64,000 nucleotides of DNA from Rhizobium sp. Leaf306 (GTDB lineage Bacteria; Pseudomonadota; Alphaproteobacteria; Rhizobiales; Rhizobiaceae): NCBI RefSeq assembly GCF_001423425.1, contig NZ_LMNX01000003.1, positions 179,910 through 243,909 on the forward strand, in the 5' to 3' direction. Below are positions 34,493-43,189 of the stretch, one piece after another. How positions within the stretch are numbered: position 1 is the first letter of the stretch; every line of letters begins with the position of its first letter. The notes below the pieces were generated by a model, which saw only the letters and a list, made by a program, of their open reading frames with translations, had not been told where the DNA came from and searched no databases. The position numbers and the translations under genes are program-made.

Positions 34493-35917
34493 TCATCGGT
34501 TACGTTCTGCCGCCCAACGCCGAATGAGATCAAGCCCTTGATCCAACAATTCCGAGGCGGCCCGTTCATCCGGCGCTTCGACGTAGCAGCGCATTTCAGG
34601 CGCATTTCCAGACGGCCGAAGATGGATGATGCGCCCGTCCTCAAGTGTCACGCGAAGCCCGTCTATGTCGCTTTTCGCAGTGACCGAGCCGATGGGCGCG
34701 AGGAAAGCGGAAAGATTGTCGTCGGATGCCCGCAGATGCGCCATCAGTGCCGCACTCGTTTCCACGGGGAAGTTTTCCAGCCGATCTGCCGCTGCAAAAG
34801 CAAGCGGATGATCGGCAACGATACGCGATAGCGGTTGCTTGGCTTTCGTGAGCAGCGAAAGCGTTGCGAGCGCCGGAAGGAAGCTGTCACGGGTCGGCAG
34901 CGCCTGCAACGTGCCTCCGGCAACTGTGAAATCGGAGCCGGTCAGCGTGCCGCCATTGGCCTCGAACCCGACGATCGCCGTTTTGCCATCCTTGGCTGCC
35001 GCCTGCATGGCGGCAATGACGAATGGTGAGCCGACCTTTGTTCTTACAACCGTATAGCCGCCGGCAGCCTCTATCCGTGAATTGGACGTGACTGGAGTGG
35101 CGACCACTTGGGCATGGAGGAAGTTTGCCGTGATCAGGCCCAACAGATCGCCTCTGAGCGGCTGCCCCTTTTCGTCTGCGACGAGCGGGCGGTCGCCATC
35201 ACCATCCGCGGAGACGATCGCGTCGAGATTATATTGTGGGGCCCAACCCTGCAGCAGCGCAATCGTCTCGGCAGAGACGGCTTCCGTATCGACGGGAATG
35301 AAACGCTCAGAGCGTCCGAGCGGCACGACCTGCGCCCCCAGATTTTCAAGAACCTGAACGAAGAGATCGCGCGCGACTGTGGAATGCTGATAGACACCGA
35401 TAGTCAATCCGGCCAATGCATCCTGAGCAAGCAGCATGACGTTCCGTTCGACGAAAAGTGCTTCGGCCTCCACGTGCTGATCAGAAGCTTCGCCCGGAGT
35501 GTCGTCGATCTTTTCATCTGCTATGGCGCCGGCGATCGCCGTGATCCGGATCTCGTCCTGTTTGTCGATCTCGCCATCGGTACGGTAGAATTTGATACCG
35601 TTGCGATCATCCGGGATATGCGATCCAGTGATCATCAGGCCGGCAGCCGAGAGCTTCATACCGTAAAGTGCCAGCGCGGGAGTGGGTATGGCCCCACAAT
35701 CGATGGCGTTCAGTCCTGCCCGCTGCAAGGCGCCGATACAGGTTGCCGCAATCCTCGGGCTTGAGGCCCGGAAATCACGTCCCACCAGAACCGGATCCCC
35801 CGGCTTGGCAAGACCGGCCTCTAAAAGATGGCGTGCGAACGCTGTGGTGTAGAGCGCCGACGCTCTGCCTTCGAGATCAGTGACAAGACCGCGAAGGCCG
35901 CTTGTTCCAAATTTCAT
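34493..35917 (-). CDS. manB: phosphomannomutase (NoeK/ManB type)
   Basis: 474 aa alpha-D-phosphohexomutase converting mannose 6-phosphate to mannose 1-phosphate. Phosphoserine loop ITGSHIPDDRNG with Ser99, metal loop DGDGDRP at 238-244, sugar-binding loop FEANGGT, and C-terminal phosphate-binding RPSGNAPEMR. The SHIP variant instead of SHNP is what I recall from rhizobial NoeK-like proteins. First gene of the two-gene GDP-mannose operon, divergent from the Wzy-like gene across an AT-rich promoter region. Confidence 0.93.
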   Translation of the reverse strand: MKFGTSGLRGLVTDLEGRASALYTTAFARHLLEAGLAKPGDPVLVGRDFRASSPRIAATCIGALQRAGLNAIDCGAIPTPALALYGMKLSAAGLMITGSHIPDDRNGIKFYRTDGEIDKQDEIRITAIAGAIADEKIDDTPGEASDQHVEAEALFVERNVMLLAQDALAGLTIGVYQHSTVARDLFVQVLENLGAQVVPLGRSERFIPVDTEAVSAETIALLQGWAPQYNLDAIVSADGDGDRPLVADEKGQPLRGDLLGLITANFLHAQVVATPVTSNSRIEAAGGYTVVRTKVGSPFVIAAMQAAAKDGKTAIVGFEANGGTLTGSDFTVAGGTLQALPTRDSFLPALATLSLLTKAKQPLSRIVADHPLAFAAADRLENFPVETSAALMAHLRASDDNLSAFLAPIGSVTAKSDIDGLRVTLEDGRIIHLRPSGNAPEMRCYVEAPDERAASELLDQGLDLIRRWAAERNR

Positions 35918-36164
35918 GATGCGTCTGTTTCGATTGGTCGGATAGCAATGATTGTGGGAGCCAATACCATAAAAATATGGAATGTAGCTATAGACGCTTG
36001 AACGGTAAAAGCGAGAGTATATGGAGGCGTATAGTTAAATCATCACAAGTCATATTTCCGCTTTGATTCGAAAGACCGTGATAAATTACTAAAATATACT
36101 TTGATTTGGATGTGGTATTGCTAAAGCATTCCCAGTGTTGGGCGTAATTTGGATTGGGGCTAAT
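35918..36164. promoter_or_regulatory. AT-rich divergent promoter region
   Basis: 247 bp, far more AT-rich than the coding DNA around it, with runs such as AAATTACTAAAATATACTTT (36083-36102). It separates manB (minus) from the Wzy-like gene (plus). AT-rich, T-A-step-rich DNA of this kind is the usual target of MucR/Ros-type regulators of rhizobial exopolysaccharide genes; no exact box was identified. Confidence 0.5.
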
Positions 36165-37700
36165 ATGAAAGATATCCGCGGGGGGTGGCGGCCAAAGAAC
36201 GCTGTCTATAGATCAATTGTTTTTATCCACTGGTCAGCACTCGCCTTAGCGCTTTTGAATTTTGGCGCCGTGCAGATTTCCACTGTCGCTATCTACGGAT
36301 TGGCAAGTGTTCTCCTACTTTGTATCGCCGTCTTCGTCCGAGGGATCCCCAAGGCAGGGGAGCCGGCAGTGAAAGCCGCTATCGTATTGGCTCTGGTCGC
36401 CTTCGCATGGGTAATCTTCCAGACTACTCCGCTGCCTGAAGCAATCTTCAGTCAACCGTCGTGGAGAGACCTCGTCGAGTTTCAGCTCGATGCTTCCCCG
36501 GGAATATCCTTGACGCCTGCGGATGACTGGGCATCTTTGCTTCGTTTCCTCGTGCCGGTTGAGGTCTTTCTGATCGGGATTATTTTGTGCGACAGCGACG
36601 AACGAGCGATCGCCACCCTCAGAGGGCTGGCGATAGCAGGAGCCGTTGTCGCTCTTCTGTCCATCGCCCAATTCCTGATCGCGCCCAAGACACTCCTCTT
36701 CATCGCAAAGACGGCTTACCTCGACAGCCTAACCGGCTTCTTTGTCAATCGGAACACCGCCGCAACCTATTTCGGGATTGTCGCCATCCTGAACTATGGA
36801 ATCCTTTCGTCTCACGTGCGGTGCGTTGAGGTCCGGCGAATTCTCACGTCGCTGGATCAAGGCAGGGGTCTTCCATTCGATCAACGAAAGGCAGTTCGAG
36901 GAGCACTAAGCTTTGCGATACTGTTTACGGTATCGGTCACGGCTCTTGTGCTGACGAAGTCCCGGGCCGGGGTTGCGGCAAGTTTTGCCGCGCTTCTGTT
37001 GATGACCCTGTTGTTCGTGTTCAGATCTTCGCAGAGCAAGCATCCTGTCCCTGCGCTTCGAGGTACCGGCCTTAGATCCATCCGCGTTGGCGCATTTCTG
37101 ATAGCGATTGCTTTAACCGGCCTATTCGCAGCAGGCCTCCTGTCGTTTTCTGGCAGAGCTTTGCTCCGAGCAGAAGTGCAGGGCGCAAGCGACGGCCGCT
37201 TCTGCATCATGCCGGGATTGGTCTCGGGGGTATCCGATCATTTTCCGTTCGGGACCGGACTGGCAAGTTTCGAAACCGCCTTTACAGCGTATCGCGATCC
37301 GGACTGCGGCGTCTATACGGTTTGGAATCGTGCCCACGATGTTTATCTCGAAGCAGTCTTCACGTTGGGCGTCGCTGGCATACTCATTATCGCGTTTGCG
37401 CTGGCCTTTATCCTATCGTGCCTCGTCAGAGGAATGGCAGCGAGGCGTCGCCTTCGTTATGTCCCAGAATCCGGCTTCGCGGTCGTGTTGCTGCTTGTCG
37501 TTCACTCCGCCTTCGACTTCTCAATCCAGATCTCCGGCCTCGCCATTTTCGTGGCTGCGACCTTGGCGCCGATCGTCGTTGTCTGCGTTGCCGATCCAAA
37601 AGTCGGGTCGAAAAACAGGCGAAATCGAACGATCCAAACAAGCGTGGCGGAGCAATTGCCGTCGGCGCCCAACCTGCGAGATAAACAGTTGCCTGCTTAA
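36165..37700 (+). CDS. O-antigen ligase/polymerase-like protein (Wzy/ExoQ type)
   Basis: 511 aa inner-membrane protein with about 11 TM segments and a large periplasmic loop (about 340-400) ending in the Wzy_C-type motif WNRAHDVYLEAVFTLGVAG, where His and Glu are conserved in O-antigen ligases and polymerases. It likely polymerises lipid-linked repeat units of an exopolysaccharide. The ATG at 36165 has a GGGG-type site upstream; a TTG at 36135 would add ten residues. The C-terminal tail (KNRRNRTIQTS...) is cytoplasmic and basic. Confidence 0.85.
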   Translation: MKDIRGGWRPKNAVYRSIVFIHWSALALALLNFGAVQISTVAIYGLASVLLLCIAVFVRGIPKAGEPAVKAAIVLALVAFAWVIFQTTPLPEAIFSQPSWRDLVEFQLDASPGISLTPADDWASLLRFLVPVEVFLIGIILCDSDERAIATLRGLAIAGAVVALLSIAQFLIAPKTLLFIAKTAYLDSLTGFFVNRNTAATYFGIVAILNYGILSSHVRCVEVRRILTSLDQGRGLPFDQRKAVRGALSFAILFTVSVTALVLTKSRAGVAASFAALLLMTLLFVFRSSQSKHPVPALRGTGLRSIRVGAFLIAIALTGLFAAGLLSFSGRALLRAEVQGASDGRFCIMPGLVSGVSDHFPFGTGLASFETAFTAYRDPDCGVYTVWNRAHDVYLEAVFTLGVAGILIIAFALAFILSCLVRGMAARRRLRYVPESGFAVVLLLVVHSAFDFSIQISGLAIFVAATLAPIVVVCVADPKVGSKNRRNRTIQTSVAEQLPSAPNLRDKQLPA

Positions 37701-37919
37701 GACGTGCAGTTTATCCAAAGCATCTATATTAGTAAGATAAATTATATTGTACTAGTTTATAGCTTAGGCACAAATAATATATATAATTAATAGTTAAATC
37801 TGTGATTTATCAGCAACAAAACTTTGTTTCGTTCCGGATTCATTTGTTGCCTACCAATCTAAACTAGAAATAAATAATCTCGTGTGCAAGTTTCGCTTGG
37901 GGCTTCTAAGGGGACACAC
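37701..37919 (+). promoter_or_regulatory. very AT-rich promoter region of the export genes
   Basis: 219 bp rich in TATA-like steps, for example ATAATATATATAATTAATAG (37774-37793). It breaks the operon between the Wzy-like gene and the Wza-like gene, so export genes probably have their own promoter. Candidate MucR/Ros-type control; no single -10/-35 pair stands out among the many AT matches. Confidence 0.5.
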
Positions 37920-39128
37920 GTGAAAATCAAAACCGCATCGACTTTTGTTCTTGTGGCGACGTCATTCCTGTCGGGATGCACGGCGCTGCCAAACTCTGGA
38001 CCAGATTCTCGGCAGGTGGAGGCGCAGGCAACTGCAAAGGTTACATCAGCCAAAAAGGCACAGGCCGTCGGGATCGACTATGCTCTCGTCGACATTAGTA
38101 AATCTGTGCTTGCTTATGTAGAGGATACAAAGGCGACCTCCCTCAAAGGGGGGTTCGGCGGCGGTCGTGGCGGAGCCCCGAGCTTGCCGCTCGGCGTTGG
38201 TGACGTCGTTCAGGTCTCCGTCTTTGAATCTCAGTCCGGCGGCCTGTTTATTCCCAACGACGCCGGGAGTCGTCCTGGTAACTACGTGTCGCTACCGAAC
38301 CAGACAATCGATCGGGAGGGTACGATCAGCGTCCCTTACGCCGGTCGTATCCCGGCCGCCGGGCGTCCGGTGGAGGACGTCCAGCGACAAGTTGAGGATG
38401 CACTCGCCAATCGCGCGATTGAGCCGCAGGTGTTGATCACGAAGGTCAGCAGCCGATCTGCTCAGGTCGCGGTTCTGGGCGACGTACGCTCGCCTGCGAA
38501 GATAGAGTTGACGGAAGCTGGTGAGCGCGTGCTTGACGTCGTTTCAGAAGCCGGCGGCCTGAGCTCGCCCGGCATCGAAACCTATATTACGCTGCAAAGA
38601 CGCGGAAAATCGGCGACTGTCCTTTACGATTATCTGGTCGCCACGCCGTCTGAAAACATCTATGTCGCACCTGGCGACACCATTCTGGTCGATCGTGAAC
38701 GTCGAACCTACCTTGCATTTGGCGCCTCGGGTCTCAATGGCAGGTTTGACTTCGAGGAATCGAAGCTGACCCTTGGTGAAGCACTGGGGAAGGCGGGCGG
38801 ATTGCTGGACTCGCGTGCAAATCCGGCGCAGGTCATGCTCTACCGCACAGTCAAGAAAGACTTCCTGGCTAAGCTGGGCGTGGATACCAGTCGGTTCAGC
38901 GGCGAAATGGTTCCCGTTATCTTCAGAGCCAACATGAGAGATCCTTCGGCTCTCTTCGCTGTCCAGAAGTTCCCGATGCAGGATAAGGACACGATCTATG
39001 TGTCCAACTCCGACTCCGTCGAAACGCTGAAGTTCCTCAACATCCTGAATTCTGTGACGTCGACTGTCGCTGGTGTTCCGTCGGATGCCATCGCCACCCG
39101 CGATGCTGTTCGAGAACTCGTCCCGTGA
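37920..39128 (+). CDS. polysaccharide export lipoprotein (Wza/ExoF-like OPX)
   Basis: 402 aa outer-membrane or periplasmic export channel protein. A lipoprotein signal peptide has lipobox LSGC, with Cys20 as the lipidated residue. A Poly_export (PES) domain begins at LPLGVGDVVQVSVFESQSGG and includes TIDREGTISVPYAGRIPAAGR, followed by two SLBB-like segments (AQVAVLGDVRSPAKIELTEAG and RTYLAFGASG). The start is GTG at 37920 with AAGGGG 7 nt upstream; a GTG at 37884 would put extra residues before the signal peptide. Works with the Wzc-like protein two genes downstream. Confidence 0.92.
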   Translation: MKIKTASTFVLVATSFLSGCTALPNSGPDSRQVEAQATAKVTSAKKAQAVGIDYALVDISKSVLAYVEDTKATSLKGGFGGGRGGAPSLPLGVGDVVQVSVFESQSGGLFIPNDAGSRPGNYVSLPNQTIDREGTISVPYAGRIPAAGRPVEDVQRQVEDALANRAIEPQVLITKVSSRSAQVAVLGDVRSPAKIELTEAGERVLDVVSEAGGLSSPGIETYITLQRRGKSATVLYDYLVATPSENIYVAPGDTILVDRERRTYLAFGASGLNGRFDFEESKLTLGEALGKAGGLLDSRANPAQVMLYRTVKKDFLAKLGVDTSRFSGEMVPVIFRANMRDPSALFAVQKFPMQDKDTIYVSNSDSVETLKFLNILNSVTSTVAGVPSDAIATRDAVRELVP

Positions 39129-39234
39129 GCCGTCGCTTCAAATTCACAAGTTAACAGTAATTTAATCTCACTATTGATGATTTTTTACTTCTGTGCGATG
39201 GATTGATTAGTTTAGTAATCTTCGGGAGACAGTC

Positions 39235-39921
39235 ATGCTTAAGGTTTTTATAAGTAATATTGCAGGTATCGCGCTTGCCACTGCTCTAGTTTCAGGTATT
39301 GCTGACCTTTCTTCGGCTCATGCACAGTCGGCTTTGCCAACGGCGGGATGCTTCGTCGCTCCGGCGCGGATGTCTGATGCCGAGATCAGCGCGTTTCTCG
39401 CAGCTCCAGAAAGTCTGTTGTCGCAGTTCTCGTCTGGAGGACTTCCACTGTCCAATCAGGCTCGTTCGCTCGCCGGATCCAGCGCCGACGCACTGTCCCC
39501 GCTGATTGCCATCGCTGCAAAGGCTAATGCCGGTCAGGCTGCCGCGATCGGCGCGGGGCTTGCTCGTGCCGCAAGGGCCTGCGCTACCGTCAATCCCGAA
39601 TATGCCTCCCGTATCCAGGACGCTATCGCGGACAGCGGCAATCGCGCTCTCGAGACAGCGTTTCTCGCGGCCAACAGCGAAACGCAGACTGCGTCTCTTG
39701 GCGGCGGCCTCAGCGGTGGCGGCTCTGCAACCGGTGGCGCTGGCGCGATTGGCGGCGGCGGCACGCCGGGTGGCGGCAGCAATGGTGGCGCGGGAACGAC
39801 TGCGTCGACCGGCTCGGGCTCGTCCAGCTTCTCTTCCGGCGGCGGTAGCGGATATTACGCGAGCGAAGACGGCGGCTCGACGACGATCGTCGAAGGCAGT
39901 TCGACCACGGCGTCGTTCTGA
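39235..39921 (+). CDS. secreted Gly/Ser-rich protein of unknown function
   Basis: 228 aa. A Sec signal peptide ends at AHA-QSALP (about residue 31). A helical Ala-rich domain follows, with two Cys (in TAGCFVAP and ARACATV) that may form a disulfide. The last 75 residues are low-complexity Gly/Ser/Thr (GGGLSGGG, GGGGTPGGGS, SSSFSSGGGSG). It lies between the export channel and co-polymerase genes, preceded by a 106-bp AT-rich gap, so a role in exopolysaccharide export or surface attachment is inferred. No family recognised. Confidence 0.78.
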   Translation: MLKVFISNIAGIALATALVSGIADLSSAHAQSALPTAGCFVAPARMSDAEISAFLAAPESLLSQFSSGGLPLSNQARSLAGSSADALSPLIAIAAKANAGQAAAIGAGLARAARACATVNPEYASRIQDAIADSGNRALETAFLAANSETQTASLGGGLSGGGSATGGAGAIGGGGTPGGGSNGGAGTTASTGSGSSSFSSGGGSGYYASEDGGSTTIVEGSSTTASF

Positions 39922-39960
39922 GGCGGCTACTGTCTGGCATTTCATTGAGCGAGGTTTTTC

Positions 39961-42252
39961 TTGCAGATTCATAACAAGAGTTTCTCTGGTGGCCTGCAAG
40001 GCGACGATGTCGATTTAGAGCGCTCCGTTCAAGGAATTGATTTCGACGCTGTTTTAGCGATCGCCAGACGACAATGGATGATCGTAGCGGCCGCAGTGGC
40101 GGCCGCTATTGTCCTAGGATTGGCGTATATATTCACGGCAGTTCCTCTTTATACGTCCAACGTCAGCGTCTTGATCGACCAAGGCAATAGAGAAGTCGTT
40201 CAGCAGCTTTCGACAATTGGTGGCGTGGTCGACGACGAGGGTTCCGTTCTCAGTCAAGTTGAACTCCTGAAATCGGACACGATTGCAATGTCCGTCGTGG
40301 ATAAGCTCGACCTTACGAATGATGCGGCGTTTGCGAGTGCCGGAGGGTCTGTCATTGGAACGATGGTCGGAACGCTCCGGTCGCTGGCAAATGTCTCTTC
40401 GTGGTTCGTTGTTGAACCCGAAACCAGCGATCAGGTGGAGGCGAAACGCCGCACCGCTGCGAACACGCTCCTTTGGAACATGGAGATCAGCCGCGTTGGT
40501 CGCACTTATGTTTTGAGCATCAGCTACACCTCTCCATCGTCTTCTCTCTCTGCAAAGATCGCCAACGCGATCGGAGAGGCCTATCTGGTTGACAAGCTTA
40601 ATTCGAAATATGAGGCAACCAGGCGCGCAAGCGGCTGGCTGCAGGATCGCATAGCCGAACTGCGCCAGAAGGCTTTGGACTCGGATCTTGCCGTCCAGAA
40701 GTTCCGCAGTTCCAACGGCCTCGTTGCTGCCGGCTCGGTTCTGGTTGCTGACCAGCAGTTGTCCGAACTCAACAGCGCATTGATCGTCGCGCAGTCAGAT
40801 ACCGCAAAAGCTGAGGCGCGCCTGCAGCGGATCGCGCAGATCATCGCTTCGGGCCAAGGAGACGCGATCGTTACGGATGTTCTCGACAGCTCCATTTCCA
40901 ACGAACTGCGCCAGAAATATCTCGATGCCTCCAAGCGGGAAGCGCAGATCTCCGATCGTCTCGGAGTCAATCACATTCAAGCGATCAGGCTGCGCAGCGA
41001 AATGACGGAATACAACCGTCTGATGTTCGAAGAGGTCAATCGTATTGCCGAAAGCTACAAGAGCGATCTCAACGTTGCCAAGGCCCGGGAAAAGAGCCTG
41101 ACGGATTCGGTCGCGCAGGCCACAGGCATCAGCGCCACCGCGAGCGAGACCCAGGTACAGCTGAGAGAACTCGAGCGGGAAGCTGACACCTACAAGAACA
41201 TGTACCAGACCTTCCTGCAGCGGTATCAGGAAGCCATACAGCAACAGTCCTTCCCGGTCACAGAAGCACGTATCATCACGCGAGCAGCTGCACCCGACAG
41301 TCCGAGCCATCCCCGCAAGCCATTGGTGCTGGCGCTGTTCGTGATTATCGGTGCCGCGGTCGGGAGTGGCCTTGGCGCGTTTCGCGAGTTCCGGGACCGT
41401 TTCTTTAGAACCGGCGAACAGGTTCGCGACGTTCTCAATCTGGAATTTCTGGGCATCGCGCCAATAGTGGCTCCGGCAAAGGCCGTCGATGCTCCGGATA
41501 GCTCTGACGGTCGTGGCATTGGCCAGGTTCGAAAGACCCATGCCGTTTCGAATTATGTCATCGATCACCCACTCTCCGCCTTCGCGGAAACGCTTCGAAG
41601 CGCCAAGATTGCTGCAGACCTCGCGCTTACCGGCAAGAGTTGCAAGATCATCGGCGTCGTTTCGTCATTGCCTGGAGAAGGCAAGTCAACGATTGCGGTG
41701 AATTTTGCCGAGTTGCTGGCGGGGCAAGGAAACAGAACCGTCCTGATCGACGGCGATTTGCGCAACCCGGGCGCGACGCGGGCGATCGGGAGACATGCGG
41801 AATCCGGCCTTCTCGAAGTGCTCATCGACAACAGGGATCCGCAGTCGCTTTTCCTTCGAAACGATCGGACTAAACTTGCGTTCTTGCCTGCAGTTGTCCG
41901 TCACCGCATTCCGCATTCGTCCGAACTGCTGTCGTCCGCGCGCATGCGTCAGGTGCTCGCAGACATCAGCAATACCGCAGACTATATCATTATCGATCTG
42001 CCGCCTCTTGGCCCGGTCGTCGATGCCCGCGCCATTGCAGGCCGAATTGACGGGTTCATCTTCGTCACCGAATGGGGCAAGACAGCACGCCGGGTCGTTC
42101 GTCAGGTTCTCGCTTCCGATCCCTATGTCCGCGACAAGTGTCTTGGTGTCGTGCTGAACAAGGTCGACCAGGAACGGATGAAGCTCTACCGAGCCTATGG
42201 CTCCAGCGAATATTATTACTCGCGATACTCCCAGTACTACCAGGAAGGCTGA
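39961..42252 (+). CDS. polysaccharide co-polymerase/BY-kinase (Wzc/ExoP-like)
   Basis: 763 aa inner-membrane protein. Wzz domain with TM1 at about 39-62 and a TM2 at about 452-474, separated by a long periplasmic coiled-coil region. The C-terminal cytoplasmic tyrosine kinase has Walker A PGEGKST (about 570-576), Walker A' VLIDGDLRNPG (about 593-603) and Walker B-like YIIIDLPPLG. The last 20 residues form a Tyr cluster (YRAYGSSEYYYSRYSQYY) for autophosphorylation. It controls chain length and export with the Wza-like protein. Start is TTG at 39961 with GAGG upstream; no suitable ATG exists before TM1. Confidence 0.93.
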   Translation: MQIHNKSFSGGLQGDDVDLERSVQGIDFDAVLAIARRQWMIVAAAVAAAIVLGLAYIFTAVPLYTSNVSVLIDQGNREVVQQLSTIGGVVDDEGSVLSQVELLKSDTIAMSVVDKLDLTNDAAFASAGGSVIGTMVGTLRSLANVSSWFVVEPETSDQVEAKRRTAANTLLWNMEISRVGRTYVLSISYTSPSSSLSAKIANAIGEAYLVDKLNSKYEATRRASGWLQDRIAELRQKALDSDLAVQKFRSSNGLVAAGSVLVADQQLSELNSALIVAQSDTAKAEARLQRIAQIIASGQGDAIVTDVLDSSISNELRQKYLDASKREAQISDRLGVNHIQAIRLRSEMTEYNRLMFEEVNRIAESYKSDLNVAKAREKSLTDSVAQATGISATASETQVQLRELEREADTYKNMYQTFLQRYQEAIQQQSFPVTEARIITRAAAPDSPSHPRKPLVLALFVIIGAAVGSGLGAFREFRDRFFRTGEQVRDVLNLEFLGIAPIVAPAKAVDAPDSSDGRGIGQVRKTHAVSNYVIDHPLSAFAETLRSAKIAADLALTGKSCKIIGVVSSLPGEGKSTIAVNFAELLAGQGNRTVLIDGDLRNPGATRAIGRHAESGLLEVLIDNRDPQSLFLRNDRTKLAFLPAVVRHRIPHSSELLSSARMRQVLADISNTADYIIIDLPPLGPVVDARAIAGRIDGFIFVTEWGKTARRVVRQVLASDPYVRDKCLGVVLNKVDQERMKLYRAYGSSEYYYSRYSQYYQEG

Positions 42253-42254
42253 GA

Positions 42255-42950
42255 ATGACGCGGCGTGGTCGCAGACCGCTTCTCATCGGAGCGGTCGTCC
42301 TGCTCTGCATGGGAAGCCTGGCGATCTCGGTAACACAGATCTCACGTTACGCCCGGTTCGGGACCATGCGACACATCGCGGCCGAGATTGAACGCGACAG
42401 ACCGGTCTCGCGGGAGTTGCTCGAAGGAACTCTACCGCAGATGAGACTGCTTCTCAGAGACGATGTTTGCCAAAGCGAGTTCGTCAAAGCAGCTGTAACG
42501 GTTGCGCTCGTCCGGCTGGATACGCAAAGCCCGGATGTCGAATACGACAACTGGTCGAGCGCGCTTGGGGAGGCAGAGACCGTGGTGCGCTTTGCGCTTC
42601 ACTGCCTCCCGAGTGATGGAAACTTCTGGGTCCGGTATGCAATGGTCAGGCAAGCGGTCGGGGAACAGCCAGAGGAAATCGCAAAGCTCGTCACGCTGTC
42701 GCAGCTTTACGCCCCCGCAGAAGAAAACACGATTGCGGCGCGGTTCCGCTTGTACAACCGCCTGACGAAGCCGAGCCTTAACCTCGCGGCAGTACCGCTG
42801 AAAGCGGATCTTGCGGTGGTATGCTCCTTGAAAGGCGCTGCGCTGCGGCGGCGTTTGCCTTTGGCGAACCCAGTCCTTGCCCGTGAGGTCCTATCTTACG
42901 CGCAAGATTGTCATCTCGGTCGATCGTTGCGCGACAAAATGGGGAGATAG
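42255..42950 (+). CDS. membrane-anchored hypothetical protein of the exopolysaccharide cluster
   Basis: 231 aa. A short basic N-terminus (MTRRGRRP) and one TM helix (LLIGAVVLLCMGSLAISVT) anchor a helical, probably periplasmic domain with five cysteines (in DDVCQ, LHCLP, VVCSL and AQDCH among others) that may pair. The starting ATG lies 2 nt after the Wzc-like stop, with AGGAAGG upstream, so it is translated with it. No family recognised; helical repeat structure (LLRDD, VTVALVRL, ETVVRFALHCL) suggests a TPR-like scaffold. Confidence 0.8.
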   Translation: MTRRGRRPLLIGAVVLLCMGSLAISVTQISRYARFGTMRHIAAEIERDRPVSRELLEGTLPQMRLLLRDDVCQSEFVKAAVTVALVRLDTQSPDVEYDNWSSALGEAETVVRFALHCLPSDGNFWVRYAMVRQAVGEQPEEIAKLVTLSQLYAPAEENTIAARFRLYNRLTKPSLNLAAVPLKADLAVVCSLKGAALRRRLPLANPVLAREVLSYAQDCHLGRSLRDKMGR

Positions 42951-43189
42951 GTTCGTCCATCCGGACCGGGCGTCAGATCGTTCGAGGAAGGCGGTCGCGA
43001 CCAGTTCTCGAAGGAACAAGTGAACCCGGTTCGCCTCCGCCCTGTTTTTCCTTCCGAGAGCGGAGGACCATTCCGCATGATCCCGGCTCACTCTTGGGGG
43101 TAGAGACACGGACCTCGTCAGCGATCAGATCCATTCATTCTGCGGGGGGCGCTCCTCAGATGCTCCGTCGCCGGCCTATTTCCACACGG

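Noticed and set aside
39700..39870. Gly-codon-rich stretch as a DNA repeat element
   Set aside because: The repetitiveness follows GGC/GGT codons of a Gly/Ser-rich protein tail in frame; no fixed repeat unit is seen at DNA level.
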